Shown: positions 40,277-49,886 of the stretch, piece by piece
Layout of the letters: each line of letters starts with the position of its first letter
How positions within the stretch are numbered: position 1 is the first letter of the stretch
Source of the DNA: Sphingobium bisphenolivorans
GTDB taxonomy: Bacteria; Pseudomonadota; Alphaproteobacteria; Sphingomonadales; Sphingomonadaceae
Assembly: GCF_000412635.1 (NCBI RefSeq)
Contig: NZ_ASTG01000026.1
Coordinates: 1-64,000, forward strand
Direction: 5' to 3'
DNA length: 64,000 bases
The notes under the pieces: generated by a model
Told to the model about the DNA's origin: nothing
Databases searched by the model: none
What the model saw: only the letters and a program-made list of their open reading frames with translations
Translations under genes and position numbers: made by a program

Positions 40277-40392
40277 CGCCCGATCGCACTGCCCGGGCTC
40301 GGTCACGTCCTGAACTTCGGTGACGTTCAGGACGTGGCTGCGATCTCGATCGGTGGGCGGCCCAGCTTTTCGAGGGCGATCGCGTGACGGGC
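40277..40392 (+). pseudogene. czcA relic (fragment of a heavy-metal RND pump gene)
   Basis: The bases align by eye with czcA around 32690-32805. Shared words include GACGTTCAGGACGTGG (czcA GACGTGCAGGACGTGG), TCGATCGG and TTTTCGAGGGCGA, in the same order and spacing, with scattered substitutions. The corresponding CzcA protein segment is [16 protein letters not shown]. No flanking czcA sequence is seen, so it is a short remnant of a second, lost efflux gene. Confidence 0.65.
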
Positions 40393-40661
40393 TAACCAAC
40401 GACGGGATCTTTGACCCACCCCAAGGTATCGTGCAGCTCTGATATGTCGGCGTCGATGATCGCGTACAGGTCTTTATCTTCCTCGCGAAAGAACATGCGC
40501 GCCTTCGCTTCGTCTTCGGCAGGGGGAAGCATCGCTCCCAGGCGCTCCGGCCATTTCGCGTCTATGAATCTCATGAGCCGCTTCCAGGCCGCGGATCGGG
40601 TCTGATGGAGGCTCAGGACGGGAACGCCGTTTACTACAATCGCAAGGATCGTCACCTGCAT
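40392..40661 (-). CDS. Hypothetical protein (89 aa)
   Basis: This 89-residue ORF has a normal, acidic composition: MQVTILAIVVNGVPVLSLHQ at the start, then RLMRFIDAKWPERLG, and a C-terminus rich in Asp and Glu (EEDKDLYAIIDADISELHD). A longer frame exists, but its upstream part is low-complexity. The family is not recognised. Its stop abuts the czcA relic, so its 3' end could mark a recombination boundary. Confidence 0.5.
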   Translation of the reverse strand: MQVTILAIVVNGVPVLSLHQTRSAAWKRLMRFIDAKWPERLGAMLPPAEDEAKARMFFREEDKDLYAIIDADISELHDTLGWVKDPVVG

Positions 40662-40722
40662 GGTCACATACGCCCCCTCGATTTCGTCATGTTCGTGATG
40701 ATCTTGCGGAGGAGGACAACGT

Positions 40723-41472
40723 CTAACCTCCTGGCAGCATGTTGTCGTGTTCTCGAGAACCCTCGCTAACCGGCCCGTCCGTCTGATGGCCTGCCATTCG
40801 AGCATTTCCTGTGAAGGCCAGTCCTGCAATCTCCCGCTTCCAACGCAAGCTGGGGAAGAAGGCGGGAACATGGGCCATGTACTGGCGGTAGCTATCGCCG
40901 TAGGTCGCGAGCGCGTATCTCTCCTCATGCTTAGCCAAACGAATGTACATCACCACCAGCACCGGAAACATGGCAAGCGTCAGAAGCGTCGGCCATTGTA
41001 GCAAGAAACCGAGCATGACGAGGATGAACCCTACGTATTGAGGGTGCCGCACCCGGGCGTAGACCCCCGTCATTGCCAATTCGTGTTTGCGCTGACTCGT
41101 GTGAAGCGCCGTCCACGCGATCGAGATTAGCCAAAAGCCTACACCAATCAGCACAAAGCTGGCGATGTGGAACGGGCCGAAATGCGGATTGATGCGCCAG
41201 CCGAACATCATTTCCAGGATGTGGCCAGCATCGTGGCTCCACCAGTCGACGCCGGGGAAATGCGACTGGAGCCACCCCGACAGCAGGAAGATGGTGAGCG
41301 GGAAGCCATACATTTCGGCGAAGAGCGCGACGATGAACGCACTGAACGCGCCGAAGCTGCGCCAGTCGCGCCGCGTTGCCGGCTTGAAGAAGCTGAACGC
41401 AAAGAGGATGAAAACGGCGGCATTGACCAGCGCGAGCCCCCACAGACCATAGCCATAGTCGGCGTGCGTCAT
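40723..41472 (-). CDS. Isoprenylcysteine carboxyl methyltransferase-family membrane protein
   Basis: This 249-residue integral membrane protein has five or more hydrophobic segments. The ICMT/PEMT-like C-terminal signature is GVYARVRHPQYVGFILVMLG, followed by HEERYALATYGDSYRQYM. This family uses S-adenosylmethionine on membrane substrates, but bacterial members near metal-resistance genes have no firm substrate. The start overlaps the DUF2933 gene by 4 bp. The last 20 residues look like an extension. Confidence 0.8.
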   Translation of the reverse strand: MTHADYGYGLWGLALVNAAVFILFAFSFFKPATRRDWRSFGAFSAFIVALFAEMYGFPLTIFLLSGWLQSHFPGVDWWSHDAGHILEMMFGWRINPHFGPFHIASFVLIGVGFWLISIAWTALHTSQRKHELAMTGVYARVRHPQYVGFILVMLGFLLQWPTLLTLAMFPVLVVMYIRLAKHEERYALATYGDSYRQYMAHVPAFFPSLRWKREIAGLAFTGNARMAGHQTDGPVSEGSREHDNMLPGG

Positions 41473-41732
41473 CGCGACTCTCCTTCGATGCGGCCGTTGG
41501 GATTGGCCGGCAAGCCGGCGGGTGCCTGGCCGGGCTCATGGCCATGCTGATGCCCACCTTGGCCGTGGTGCATGAACAGGTGCATGAGCGGGCAGGCGAG
41601 CAGGATGAGATAGGGCAGCACACCCAGGAAGTGCGCGGTATGCTCGGTAATGAGGAAGAAGCTGGCGACGAGCAGGAAGCCGATCAGAACGATCTTGCCG
41701 CGCTTGCGCATGCGATGGTCATGTTCGCCCAT
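41469..41732 (-). CDS. DUF2933-type small membrane protein
   Basis: This 87-residue protein has a basic start (MGEHDHRMRKRGK) and two hydrophobic stretches (IVLIGFLLVASFFLITEHTA, LPYLILLACPLMHLFMHHG). A His-rich tail, GGHQHGHEPG, follows. DUF2933 proteins occur beside copper/silver export and ICMT-like genes, as here. The ATG at 41732 is preferred over the one at 41831, which would add an unrelated N-terminus. It probably works with the methyltransferase-like protein. Confidence 0.75.
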   Translation of the reverse strand: MGEHDHRMRKRGKIVLIGFLLVASFFLITEHTAHFLGVLPYLILLACPLMHLFMHHGQGGHQHGHEPGQAPAGLPANPNGRIEGESR

Positions 41733-41983
41733 ATGCCGTTCTCTTCTAGTCAACGTCCAGCCTGCATAGGCTCGAGTCCAAGGAGCAAGGTATAAGTAGA
41801 GACCGAAGTCCGAAGGGCATCGCGCAAGCATGGGTAAGGTGATCGATCGGATCGGCCACCGGTGTTCGCGCGACGCAACTGTCGGGAGCAGCAGTCGTGC
41901 TGCGGCTTTTGCGTATAGGCGTGCGGCGTCCGCGAATCAAAGCTGCGCTCACGGACATAATCGTGAGAGGCAGGCCCGCGTCC
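41733..41983. other. Divergent intergenic region
   Basis: About 250 bp lie between the minus-strand DUF2933 gene and the plus-strand ribonuclease-like gene. No gene-like protein is readable. It must hold the promoters of both units, but I could not pick a clear -35/-10 pair. Confidence 0.4.
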
Positions 41984-43444
41984 ATGCACAAGAGAAAGAA
42001 ACGGCACCATTCCCGCAACCAGTCCGGCGTGACCGTCCTCGAGCGCGAAGCAAGGATCGATCTGGCTAAGCGCCCGGCCGATGGTCTCGGCGTCGCCTTT
42101 CTCGGCGCATCGGGAACGGTCACAGGGTCGCGTTATCTGGTGGACGATGGTGAAACTCAGATCGTTGTCGATTCCGGCCTGTTTCAGGGACCCAGGGATC
42201 TGCGCCGCCTTAATTGGGCGCCAATTCCACCCGAAGTCGCCGATGTCGGCCAAGTCCTGCTGACCCACGCTCATCTCGATCACTCGGGCGCGCTACCGCG
42301 CATGGCGCGCCTGGGCTGGGACGGTACCGTCCTTGCCACCCGGGCGACCGCGGCCCTGTGCGAGCTCCTTCTTCCCGACAGCGGTCATCTGCAGGAAAAG
42401 GATGCGGAGTTCGCCAACCGGCACGGCTTCTCCAGGCACCAGCCGGCGCTGCCGCTCTACACCCAGGCTGACGCGCGTCTGGCATTGCAGCTCTTCCGGC
42501 CGATCGAGTTCGGAGCGTGGCATGCAGTCACGGACGGCATCAGGGTGCGCTATCATCGCGCCGGCCACATCCTCGGCGCGGCGTCGATCGAGATCGACTG
42601 GAAGGGGCGGACAATCCTCTTCTCAGGCGACATCGGCCGTTACGGCGATTCGGTGATGAAAGATCCCGAGCCGCCCGCGCGCGCCGACTATGTCCTGGTG
42701 GAATCGACCTATGGCGATCGGCGCCACGAGCAGGTCGATCCGACAAAGACGCTTGGAGATCATGTCGAACGATGCGTCGAGAGAGGAGGGACGGTGGTGA
42801 TCCCGGCCTTCGCCGTGGGACGGGTCCAGTCGCTTCTCTATCATTTCTCGCGTCTGCGCGCGCAGGGACGCCTCCGCGACATCCCGATCTTCCTCGACAG
42901 CCCGATGGCGATCAACGCGAGCGGGCTGATGTGCGATTTCATGGACGAGCATCGCCTGGCCCGCGCCGAGTGCGAAGCGGCGTGCAGCGTCGCGCACTAT
43001 GTGCGCGAAGTGGAGGAATCCAAGGAACTCACCGCCAACCCCGCCCCAAAGGTCATCATCTCGGCCAGCGGAATGGCAACGGGCGGCCGCGTGCTCCACC
43101 ATCTCAAGCGCTTCGCGCCGGATGGGAAGAACCTCATCCTCTTCTCAGGCTTCCAGGCGGCGGGCACCCGCGGCGCCGCCATGATCGGGGGCGCCCGGAC
43201 GATCAAGATCCACGGCGAGTATATCCCGGTCGAAGCCGATGTCGCCAACCTGACGATGCTTTCGGCGCATGCCGACAGCGACGAGCTCATGCGCTGGCTC
43301 GGGTCGCTGCAAGAGCCCCCGCGCCATGTCTATGTCACGCATGGCGAGCCGACCGGCGCCCAGGTCCTGGCGAAGCGTGTCTCGGAGGATCTGGGCTGGG
43401 CATGCAGCGTACCGGCGCTGGGTAGCTGGGGCATGCTCGCGTGA
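41984..43444 (+). CDS. Metallo-beta-lactamase/beta-CASP ribonuclease-like protein
   Basis: This 486-residue protein resembles RNA-processing exonucleases of the CPSF73/RNase J superfamily. Motif 2 is LTHAHLDHSG, motif 3 lies at the H of RAGHILGAA, and motif 4 is FSGDIG. The beta-CASP segment includes VVIPAFAVGRVQSLLYHF and the closing LSAHADSDEL and YVTHGEP. The ATG at 41984 (MHKRKK) is favoured; an upstream in-frame ATG at 41897 exists. It is the first gene of a three-gene unit with 4-bp overlaps. Confidence 0.88.
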   Translation: MHKRKKRHHSRNQSGVTVLEREARIDLAKRPADGLGVAFLGASGTVTGSRYLVDDGETQIVVDSGLFQGPRDLRRLNWAPIPPEVADVGQVLLTHAHLDHSGALPRMARLGWDGTVLATRATAALCELLLPDSGHLQEKDAEFANRHGFSRHQPALPLYTQADARLALQLFRPIEFGAWHAVTDGIRVRYHRAGHILGAASIEIDWKGRTILFSGDIGRYGDSVMKDPEPPARADYVLVESTYGDRRHEQVDPTKTLGDHVERCVERGGTVVIPAFAVGRVQSLLYHFSRLRAQGRLRDIPIFLDSPMAINASGLMCDFMDEHRLARAECEAACSVAHYVREVEESKELTANPAPKVIISASGMATGGRVLHHLKRFAPDGKNLILFSGFQAAGTRGAAMIGGARTIKIHGEYIPVEADVANLTMLSAHADSDELMRWLGSLQEPPRHVYVTHGEPTGAQVLAKRVSEDLGWACSVPALGSWGMLA

Positions 43445-44979
43445 AGCCCGGGATCATCGAGGACGCCGAAGTAGAGCCTGTCGCGACGACGCTGCGGGCA
43501 CACCGCCTCGGCCTGTCGGCTGCCGGAGGTGATCTGATCGCGGTCATGCGCCAAGACTGTCCCGTCTGCCGCTCGGAAGGTCTCGCGTCGCGCGCGCAGG
43601 TCGCGCTGCACGCCGGCGGGCGGGAAATCGTCGTCTCGCTGCTGCACAGTTCCGCGGAGGCTCCAGCGCCCGGCGAGATCGGCCTGTCCGAATCCGCATG
43701 GCGGCGGCTCGGCGTCAGCGAGGGCGATCCGGTCGAGATCGCGCACGCCCAGCCTCTCGCCTCGCTCGCCGAAGTGCGTCGGCGCATCTATGGCAATCGT
43801 CTCAGTGAAGGGGCTTTTTCAGCGATCATGACCGACATCGCCGAGCGACGCTATAGCGATGTCCATCTCTCGGCGTTCATCACGGCATGCTCAGCGGTCC
43901 CGCTCGATACGGACGAAACGATCAGCCTGACCAGGGCGATGGTCGATGTCGGCGAGCGATTGCAGTGGTCCGGAGCGGTCATCGTCGACAAGCATAGCGT
44001 CGGTGGATTGCCGGGCAATCGCACCACGCCGATCATCGTCTCGATCATGGCCGCGGAGGGCCTGATCATGCCCAAGACATCGTCGCGGGCGATCACCTCG
44101 CCGGCCGGCACGGCGGACACGATGGAGGTGCTTGCACCTGTCGACCTCGACGTTTCCGCCATCCGCAAGGTGGTCGAGCGCGAAGGCGGCTGCATCGCCT
44201 GGGGCGGCGCCGTCAATCTCAGCCCGGCCGACGATGTGATCATCGGCGTTGAACGAGTGCTCGATATCGATGCCGTAGGGCAGATGGTCGCCTCGGTGCT
44301 GTCCAAGAAAATCGCGGCCGGTGCGACCCATCTGGTCATCGATATCCCGGTCGGGCCGACCGCCAAGGTACGCGGAACCGATGCCGCCGATACGCTCGAG
44401 CGCGCGCTGAGCTCGGTCGCCCAAGCCTTCGGGCTTCGCACGCGCGTGATGCGCGGCCCCGGCGCGGAGCCGATCGGACGGGGCATCGGCCCGGCGCTCG
44501 AGGCGCAGGATATCCTTGCCGTCCTCCAGGGGCAGCCGGGCGCCGAGGATCTCGCCCACCGGGCCTGCGAGCTGGCGGGAGGACTGCTTGAGCTCGCTGA
44601 CGCGGCCCCGGCCGGCGAAGGCTATGCGCGTGCGCGGGCGTGTCTCGAAAGCGGCGGGGCCTGGGCCAAGTTCCAACGTATCTGCGAAGCGCAGGGCGGC
44701 ATGCGGGCTCCACCGGTCGCCCGGTTTCAGCAGGATATGATCGCTCCCTATAGCGGCCGCCTGGTGAGTATCGACAATCGCAAGCTCGCGACGGTCGCGA
44801 AGCTCGCCGGCGCGCCGGTGGCCAAGGCCGCTGGCGTCGCACTGCAGTGTCGGCTGAACCAGATGGTGGATGCCGGGGCTCCCTTGTGTAGCATTCATGC
44901 CGAGAGCCCGGGCGAGCTCGACTATGCGGCGGCCTATGCCGTGAGCGACGGGCCGATCTTCGGGATTGAAGCGCTATGA
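43441..44979 (+). CDS. AMP phosphorylase/thymidine phosphorylase-family enzyme
   Basis: This 512-residue protein starts at GTG (GTGA overlap). The family motif KHSVGGLPGNRTTPIIVSI and SSRAITSPAGTADTMEVLAP belong to the nucleoside phosphorylase II superfamily. An extra N-terminal domain of about 95 residues and the total length match the archaeal AMP phosphorylase group more than DeoA (about 440). That enzyme phosphorolyses NMPs to ribose-1,5-bisphosphate and base. A PRPP-synthetase-like gene follows, which fits nucleotide turnover. Confidence 0.82.
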   Translation: MKPGIIEDAEVEPVATTLRAHRLGLSAAGGDLIAVMRQDCPVCRSEGLASRAQVALHAGGREIVVSLLHSSAEAPAPGEIGLSESAWRRLGVSEGDPVEIAHAQPLASLAEVRRRIYGNRLSEGAFSAIMTDIAERRYSDVHLSAFITACSAVPLDTDETISLTRAMVDVGERLQWSGAVIVDKHSVGGLPGNRTTPIIVSIMAAEGLIMPKTSSRAITSPAGTADTMEVLAPVDLDVSAIRKVVEREGGCIAWGGAVNLSPADDVIIGVERVLDIDAVGQMVASVLSKKIAAGATHLVIDIPVGPTAKVRGTDAADTLERALSSVAQAFGLRTRVMRGPGAEPIGRGIGPALEAQDILAVLQGQPGAEDLAHRACELAGGLLELADAAPAGEGYARARACLESGGAWAKFQRICEAQGGMRAPPVARFQQDMIAPYSGRLVSIDNRKLATVAKLAGAPVAKAAGVALQCRLNQMVDAGAPLCSIHAESPGELDYAAAYAVSDGPIFGIEAL

Positions 44980-45884
44980 ACCGTACCGTCCTGTTCGCGC
45001 TGCCTGGCAGCGAGGCCCTGGCACAGCCGCTATCCGCCGCGCTCGATGCAGAGGTCGGCACGATCGAGCATCGTCAGTTTCCTGACGGGGAAACCTATCT
45101 CAGGGTCGGAAACGACGTCAGCGACCGCGAGGTCATCCTGCTGTCCAGTCTCGATCATCCGGACGCCAAGCTGTTGCCGCTGCTGTTCGCAGCCGACACC
45201 GCGCGCGATCTTGGCGCTCGCAGGATCGGGCTCGTCGCCCCTTACCTCGCTTACATGCGCCAGGACATACGCTTCCATGCCGGCGAGGCGGTGACGTCGC
45301 GAACCTTTGCTGCGATCCTGTCTCGCCATCTCGACTGGCTGGTGACGGTCGATCCGCATCTCCATCGCTACCATGAATTGTCGGAAATCTACCGCATCCC
45401 AACCCAGGTTGTTCATGCCGCGCCGTTTTTGGCCTCGTGGATCAAGCGCAATGTCGCTCGCCCGCTGATCATCGGTCCGGACCTGGAAAGCGAACAGTGG
45501 GTCTCGCAGGTGGCGGCCGATGCCGATGCTCCGTTTCTCGTGTGCGAGAAAATCCGATCCGGCGACCGTCACGTCACCATCTCGATTCCGAATGCCCCAG
45601 CGTTTCTCGATCGCCAGCCGGTGCTGGTCGACGATATCGCCTCATCCGGTCGGACCCTCACCGAGGCGGCGCGCCAACTGGTCGGCATGGGGTTCGCGCG
45701 ACCGGATTGCGTGGTCGTGCATCCGCTTTTTGCCGGCGATGCAGCGCAGGTTCTGGGTGGGCTTGTCGAAAGGATCGTCAGCACGAACGCGGTTGCACAT
45801 GCGTCGAATGATATAGACGTCATGCCAGCGATCGCGGAGGCCGTTCGCCACCGGATTGAATGGCGTGCTGCGCGTCAGTTCTAA
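44976..45884 (+). CDS. Ribose-phosphate pyrophosphokinase-like protein
   Basis: This 302-residue protein has the PRPP-synthetase fold: FPDGETYLRVGNDVSDREVI, then YLAYMRQDIRFHAGEAVTSR, then the PRPP-loop VLVDDIASSGRTLTEAARQL. The substrate-binding VDPHLHRYHELSEIY is also present. The start overlaps the phosphorylase stop as ATGA. The protein is shorter than typical Prs (about 315) and probably belongs to a paralogous subgroup tied to the phosphorylase. Confidence 0.85.
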   Translation: MNRTVLFALPGSEALAQPLSAALDAEVGTIEHRQFPDGETYLRVGNDVSDREVILLSSLDHPDAKLLPLLFAADTARDLGARRIGLVAPYLAYMRQDIRFHAGEAVTSRTFAAILSRHLDWLVTVDPHLHRYHELSEIYRIPTQVVHAAPFLASWIKRNVARPLIIGPDLESEQWVSQVAADADAPFLVCEKIRSGDRHVTISIPNAPAFLDRQPVLVDDIASSGRTLTEAARQLVGMGFARPDCVVVHPLFAGDAAQVLGGLVERIVSTNAVAHASNDIDVMPAIAEAVRHRIEWRAARQF

Positions 45885-46006
45885 GACGGAAATGAACGCC
45901 CGGCAAACGCTGTGCGCGTCCTCATCCATTGACCCTAAACGAGTCCGAACCAATCTCCTGAGATCTCCCTTTCGGAGAAAATCGCGGCAGGGAAGGAGGA
46001 TATGTC

Positions 46007-46194
46007 GTGTCGCACACACGCTCGTTCATCGATCCCCTCGACGTTGCTGGGCACCTGAAGCTTGAGCCCGAAGTAAAGCGCGCCACCCTGCTATCCTGGG
46101 CGTCCGATCGCGCAGCCGTCAAGGGCCAACCCGCCCCCCTCGCCCGCCGGGCGCCAGTAACCCGCTGCCGGTCGACGATGTGATGGAAGCGTAG
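46007..46194 (+). pseudogene. Small conserved-type gene with a frameshift
   Basis: The start GTG has AAGGAGGA 7 bases upstream. The product begins MSHTRSFIDPLDVAGHLKLE and KRATLLSWASDRAAVKG, the pattern of a small alphaproteobacterial family (DPLDVA...KRAxLxSWASDxxAV). The frame then ends badly at 46183, while the expected ending PVDDVMEA is read in the next frame and stops at 46194. The frame switches around 46130-46150, in a run of cytosines and CGCC repeats. This is either a frameshifted gene or a sequencing error. Confidence 0.6.
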
Positions 46195-46446
46195 CGATGG
46201 CTCGATCGCGCCGAGGGCGGCGCGGGCAACTCGCATGCATCGTCCGGAGCAGAGACCCGGCAATGAGCCGCAGCGACCGCGGCATTGGTGTGAGCGGAGT
46301 AGCCGAACCCTCACAGTTTCGCTGTCCTTCGCCGTTTTGCCTCGCCAAATTTTTACTCTTGACCTGGGACCATAGTCCAACGTGCAGAGAAGTATCCCTT
46401 GAAGCGCTGCCCTCGCGGCACTGCGTATTGATCGATCTCGGGGGCT
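46195..46446. other. Upstream region of the FixJ-type regulator
   Basis: About 250 bp hold no supportable gene. A -35-like TTGACC (46370s) and a GGAC-CATA-GTCC half-palindrome are visible near 46367-46380, about 70 bp before the regulator. A promoter there is possible but not certain. Confidence 0.4.
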
Positions 46447-47082
46447 ATGGGGAACAAGCGCGTCGTGCATATCGTCGATGACGAAGAGACAATACGAAAA
46501 GCACTAAGTTTCACGTTGCGGACCGCAGGGTTTGCCGTAGAAGCCTACGCTTCGGGGCCGGAGTTTCTGTTGAGCGCAGAGGACGCCGAGAAAGGCTGCG
46601 TGGTTCTCGACATGCACATGCCCGACATGGACGGCCTGCAGGTTCAGGCGGAGCTGACGCGACGCGGTATCGACATGCCCGTCGTGGTGCTGACGGGCAA
46701 TGGCGATCCTACGCTCGCCGTACAGGCGATGAAGGCGGGCGCTGCCGACTTTCTCGCCAAACCGGTCGAGAAGGCCGCATTGCTCGGCGCGATCGACCGC
46801 GGCTTCAGCTGGCTTGAGAGTATAGCCCGTCGTGCCTCCGAACAGGCCGACGCTCTTTCGAAAGCCGCGAGACTGACGCAGCGCGAACGGGCCGTTCTGA
46901 GAGGAATTTCGCGAGGCTATCCAAATAGCCTTATCGCAGATGAACTCGGCGTCACGTCGCGCACGGTCGAGCTGCATCGGGCCAGTCTGATGATCAAACT
47001 CAACGCGCAAAGCCTGCCCGACCTGTTGCGGATCGCTTTCGCCGTCGACCTGCACGAATCGACCGAAAACGGGCACCCCTAA
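46447..47082 (+). CDS. FixJ-type response regulator (first copy)
   Basis: This 211-residue response regulator has a receiver domain with acid pocket DDEE and phosphorylatable Asp55 (VVLDMHMPDMDG), followed by a LuxR-type HTH (LTQRERAVLRGISRGYPNSL, SRTVELHRASLMIKL). It is closely similar in plan to the FixJ at 58231. No kinase gene adjoins it, so the FixL at 56706 could serve both. Confidence 0.88.
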   Translation: MGNKRVVHIVDDEETIRKALSFTLRTAGFAVEAYASGPEFLLSAEDAEKGCVVLDMHMPDMDGLQVQAELTRRGIDMPVVVLTGNGDPTLAVQAMKAGAADFLAKPVEKAALLGAIDRGFSWLESIARRASEQADALSKAARLTQRERAVLRGISRGYPNSLIADELGVTSRTVELHRASLMIKLNAQSLPDLLRIAFAVDLHESTENGHP

Positions 47083-47108
47083 AATTCTCGGCCGTGCGAT
47101 GCCGGATG

Positions 47109-47507
47109 CTATGCGGATCGGGCCGCGGCCAGTTCGGCGATGATCGGACAATCCGGCCGCTCGTCGCCTTGGCAGCGCTCGGCCAGGTCGATTAGCGTGT
47201 CGCGCAGCGCCGTCAACGCCTCGGCTTTGCGCTGAAACTCATCGGCGCGGGCAAGGGCAAGCCGCTTCACCTCCGCGCTGGCACGGCCGGTATCGGCCCA
47301 AAGGCTGAGCAACGTGCGGATCTCCTCGATCGGGAAGCCGAGATCGCGGGCATTGGCGATAAACCGGAGGCGATGGAGGTCGCGCTCGCCATAGTCACGA
47401 TAGCCAGCACCCCGACGCGCCGGCGCCGGGATGAGGCCGATCTTTTCATAATGGCGGATCATCCGCTCAGAGACGCCGCTCTGCCGTGACGTCTCGCCGA
47501 TGTTCAC
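47109..47507 (-). CDS. cueR: MerR-family copper regulator CueR
   Basis: This 132-residue MerR-type activator has the N-terminal winged HTH ([20 protein letters not shown]). The dimerisation helix leads to a metal-binding loop with Cys-x7-Cys (CQGDERPDC), the CueR Cu(I) site. It follows the P-type ATPase gene in the same operon (overlap 4 bp). It should act on the 19-bp-spacer promoter at 49887-49917. Confidence 0.88.
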   Translation of the reverse strand: MNIGETSRQSGVSERMIRHYEKIGLIPAPARRGAGYRDYGERDLHRLRFIANARDLGFPIEEIRTLLSLWADTGRASAEVKRLALARADEFQRKAEALTALRDTLIDLAERCQGDERPDCPIIAELAAARSA

Positions 47508-49861
47508 AGTGCTTTCCGGTTGAGGCGCAGCGCGTTGGTGACCACGCTCACCGAAGAGAGCGCCATCGCCGCCGCCGCGATAATGGGCGAGAGCAGAATA
47601 CCGAACAGCGGATAGAGCGCACCCGCCGCTACGGGCACGCCCGCGACATTGTAGATGAAGGCGAAGACGAGATTCTGGCGGATGTTCGACATGGTCGCTT
47701 GGCTGAGCCGCCGCGCCCGGACGATGCCAGTCAGGTCGCCCTTGAGCAGCGTGACGCCAGCGCTCTCGATCGCGACGTCGGTGCCGGAACCCATGGCGAT
47801 GCCGACGTCGGCGGCGGCCAACGCGGGGGCGTCGTTGACACCGTCGCCGGCCATGGCGACCACCCGCCCCTCGCGCTTGAACTTCGCGACCACGGCGCTC
47901 TTCTGATCGGGCAGCACCTCGGCCTCCACCTCGTCGATGCCCAGACGCCGGGCGACCGCTTCCGCCGTCGTGCGGTTGTCGCCTGTCAGCATGACCACGC
48001 GAATGCCCTCCGCCTTGAGCGTGGCGAGCGCTTCTGGTGTCGTGGCCTTCACCGGATCGGCGATCGCGAAGGCGCCGCCGACTGTGCCGTCGACCCCGAT
48101 GAAGATCGCGGTGGCGCCATCCCGGCGCAGCGCGTCGGCCTGGTCGGCGAGCGCCTCGGTGGCGACGCCCTCGTCACCGAGGAACCGCGCGTTGCCGAGA
48201 ACGATCCTGCAGCCATCGACAGTGCCGAGCGCGCCGCGCCCGGTCGGCGAGTCGAAGTCGGTGACGTCGCTCGTGGCGATGCCGCGATCCTTGGCGGCCT
48301 CGACGATCGCCAGCGCGAGCGGATGCTCGGACGCCCGCTCGACCGAGGCGGCAAGACGCAGCAGCTCGGCTTCGTCGAAGCCGGGCGCCGGCACGACCTG
48401 GGTGACGGCAGGCCGGCCTTCGGTCAGCGTGCCTGTCTTGTCGACGACGAGAGTGTCGACCTTCTCCATATGCTCGAGTGCTTCGGCATTTTTGATGAGG
48501 ACACCGAGCCCGGCGCCGCGGCCGACCCCGACCATGATCGACATCGGCGTTGCCAGCCCCAGTGCGCAGGGACAGGCGATGATCAGCACGGCGACCGCCG
48601 CCACCAGCCCATAGGCGAAGCGCGGCTCGGGACCCCAGATGCCCCAGGCGATGAACGCGACGGCCGCGACCGCGATGACCACGGGCACAAACCAGCCCGA
48701 CACCTGATCGGCCATGCGCTGGATCGGCGCGCGCGAGCGCTGCGCCTCAGCGACCATCTGGACGATGCGTGCGAGCATGGTATCGCGGCCGACCTTGTCG
48801 GCGACGATCACCAGCGCACCGGTCTGGTTGAGCGTGCCGCCGATCACTGTGTCGGCCTTTGCCTTGGTGACGGGCATGGATTCGCCGGTGACCATCGACT
48901 CGTCGAGCGAGGAGCGGCCGTCCTCGACTACGCCGTCGACCGGCACCTTCTCGCCCGGCCGCACCCGCAGGCGGTCGCCCACCGCAACCAGATCAAGGCT
49001 GATTTCCTCTTCGTTCCCATCAGAACCGATCCGGCGCGCGGTCTTTGGTGCAAGGTTGAGCAGCGCCTTGATCGCGCCCGAGGTGCGTTCCCGCGCGCGC
49101 AGTTCGAGCATCTGGCCGAGCAGCACGAGGACGGTGATCACCGCGGCCGCCTCGAAATAGACGGCAACCATGCCGTCCTCGCCGCGGAAGGCCGGCGGGA
49201 ACAGCTGAGGCGCGAGCGTCGCGATGACGCTGTAGATCCAGGCGACCCCGGTCCCCATCGCGATCAGGGTGAACATGTTGAAGTTGCGGGTCTTGAGCGA
49301 GGCCCAGCCACGCTCGAAGAACGGCCAGCCCGCCCACAGCACGACGGGTGTCGCCAGCACGAACTGGATCCATACCGAGATAGACATCGGCACGAGGCGA
49401 TGGATCGCGGGAAAGACATGCGCGCCCATCTCGAGGATCAGCACCGGGAGAGCCAGCACGAGGCCGACCCAGAAGCGCCGCGTGAAATCGACTAGCTCGT
49501 GGCTGGGGCCGCTGTCGGCGGTCACGGTCGCGGGTTCGAGCGCCATGCCGCAGATCGGACAGGACCCGGGATGGTCCTGGCGGATCTCGGGATGCATCGG
49601 GCAGGTCCAGATCGTGCCTTCGGGCGCCGCGACCGGCGGCGTCGGCGGGCCGAGATAGCGCTCGGGATCGGCGATGAATTTGGTCCGGCAGCCCGCGCTG
49701 CAGAAATGATAGCTTTCACCGCTATGCTCGGCGTGATGCGCCGTGGTCGCCGGGTCGACGGTCATGCCGCAGACCGGGTCCTTGACGCCGGTCGCCGCTT
49801 TAGCGGTGCCGTGGCCGCCGCAGCAACCGCCGCCATGCGCCGCTCCATGTGTCTCGTTCAT
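47504..49861 (-). CDS. copA: Copper-exporting P1B-type ATPase
   Basis: This 785-residue pump for Cu(I)/Ag(I) has an N-terminus with a YHS/TRASH-like metal domain ([30 protein letters not shown]) and a heavy-metal-binding segment [20 protein letters not shown]. The transport motif C430-P-C432 is followed by the phosphorylated Asp474 in DKTGTLT, then HP in ASEHPLA and the hinge GDGVNDAPA. The open frame runs to 50077, but residues before the ATG at 49861 belong to a methyltransferase relic. The downstream cueR is co-transcribed. Confidence 0.94.
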   Translation of the reverse strand: MNETHGAAHGGGCCGGHGTAKAATGVKDPVCGMTVDPATTAHHAEHSGESYHFCSAGCRTKFIADPERYLGPPTPPVAAPEGTIWTCPMHPEIRQDHPGSCPICGMALEPATVTADSGPSHELVDFTRRFWVGLVLALPVLILEMGAHVFPAIHRLVPMSISVWIQFVLATPVVLWAGWPFFERGWASLKTRNFNMFTLIAMGTGVAWIYSVIATLAPQLFPPAFRGEDGMVAVYFEAAAVITVLVLLGQMLELRARERTSGAIKALLNLAPKTARRIGSDGNEEEISLDLVAVGDRLRVRPGEKVPVDGVVEDGRSSLDESMVTGESMPVTKAKADTVIGGTLNQTGALVIVADKVGRDTMLARIVQMVAEAQRSRAPIQRMADQVSGWFVPVVIAVAAVAFIAWGIWGPEPRFAYGLVAAVAVLIIACPCALGLATPMSIMVGVGRGAGLGVLIKNAEALEHMEKVDTLVVDKTGTLTEGRPAVTQVVPAPGFDEAELLRLAASVERASEHPLALAIVEAAKDRGIATSDVTDFDSPTGRGALGTVDGCRIVLGNARFLGDEGVATEALADQADALRRDGATAIFIGVDGTVGGAFAIADPVKATTPEALATLKAEGIRVVMLTGDNRTTAEAVARRLGIDEVEAEVLPDQKSAVVAKFKREGRVVAMAGDGVNDAPALAAADVGIAMGSGTDVAIESAGVTLLKGDLTGIVRARRLSQATMSNIRQNLVFAFIYNVAGVPVAAGALYPLFGILLSPIIAAAAMALSSVSVVTNALRLNRKAL

Positions 49862-49886
49862 CGCCTCGCTCCTTTCGACGCCTGAC

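Noticed and set aside
41750..42283. Minus-strand frame of 177 codons before the ribonuclease gene
   Set aside because: Half of it is antisense to the beta-CASP gene and the remainder shows no family pattern.
47486..49495. A 669-codon plus-strand open frame with an Asp/Arg/His-rich product
   Set aside because: It lies wholly opposite the copper ATPase and its product is low-complexity. It is a GC-rich coding shadow.
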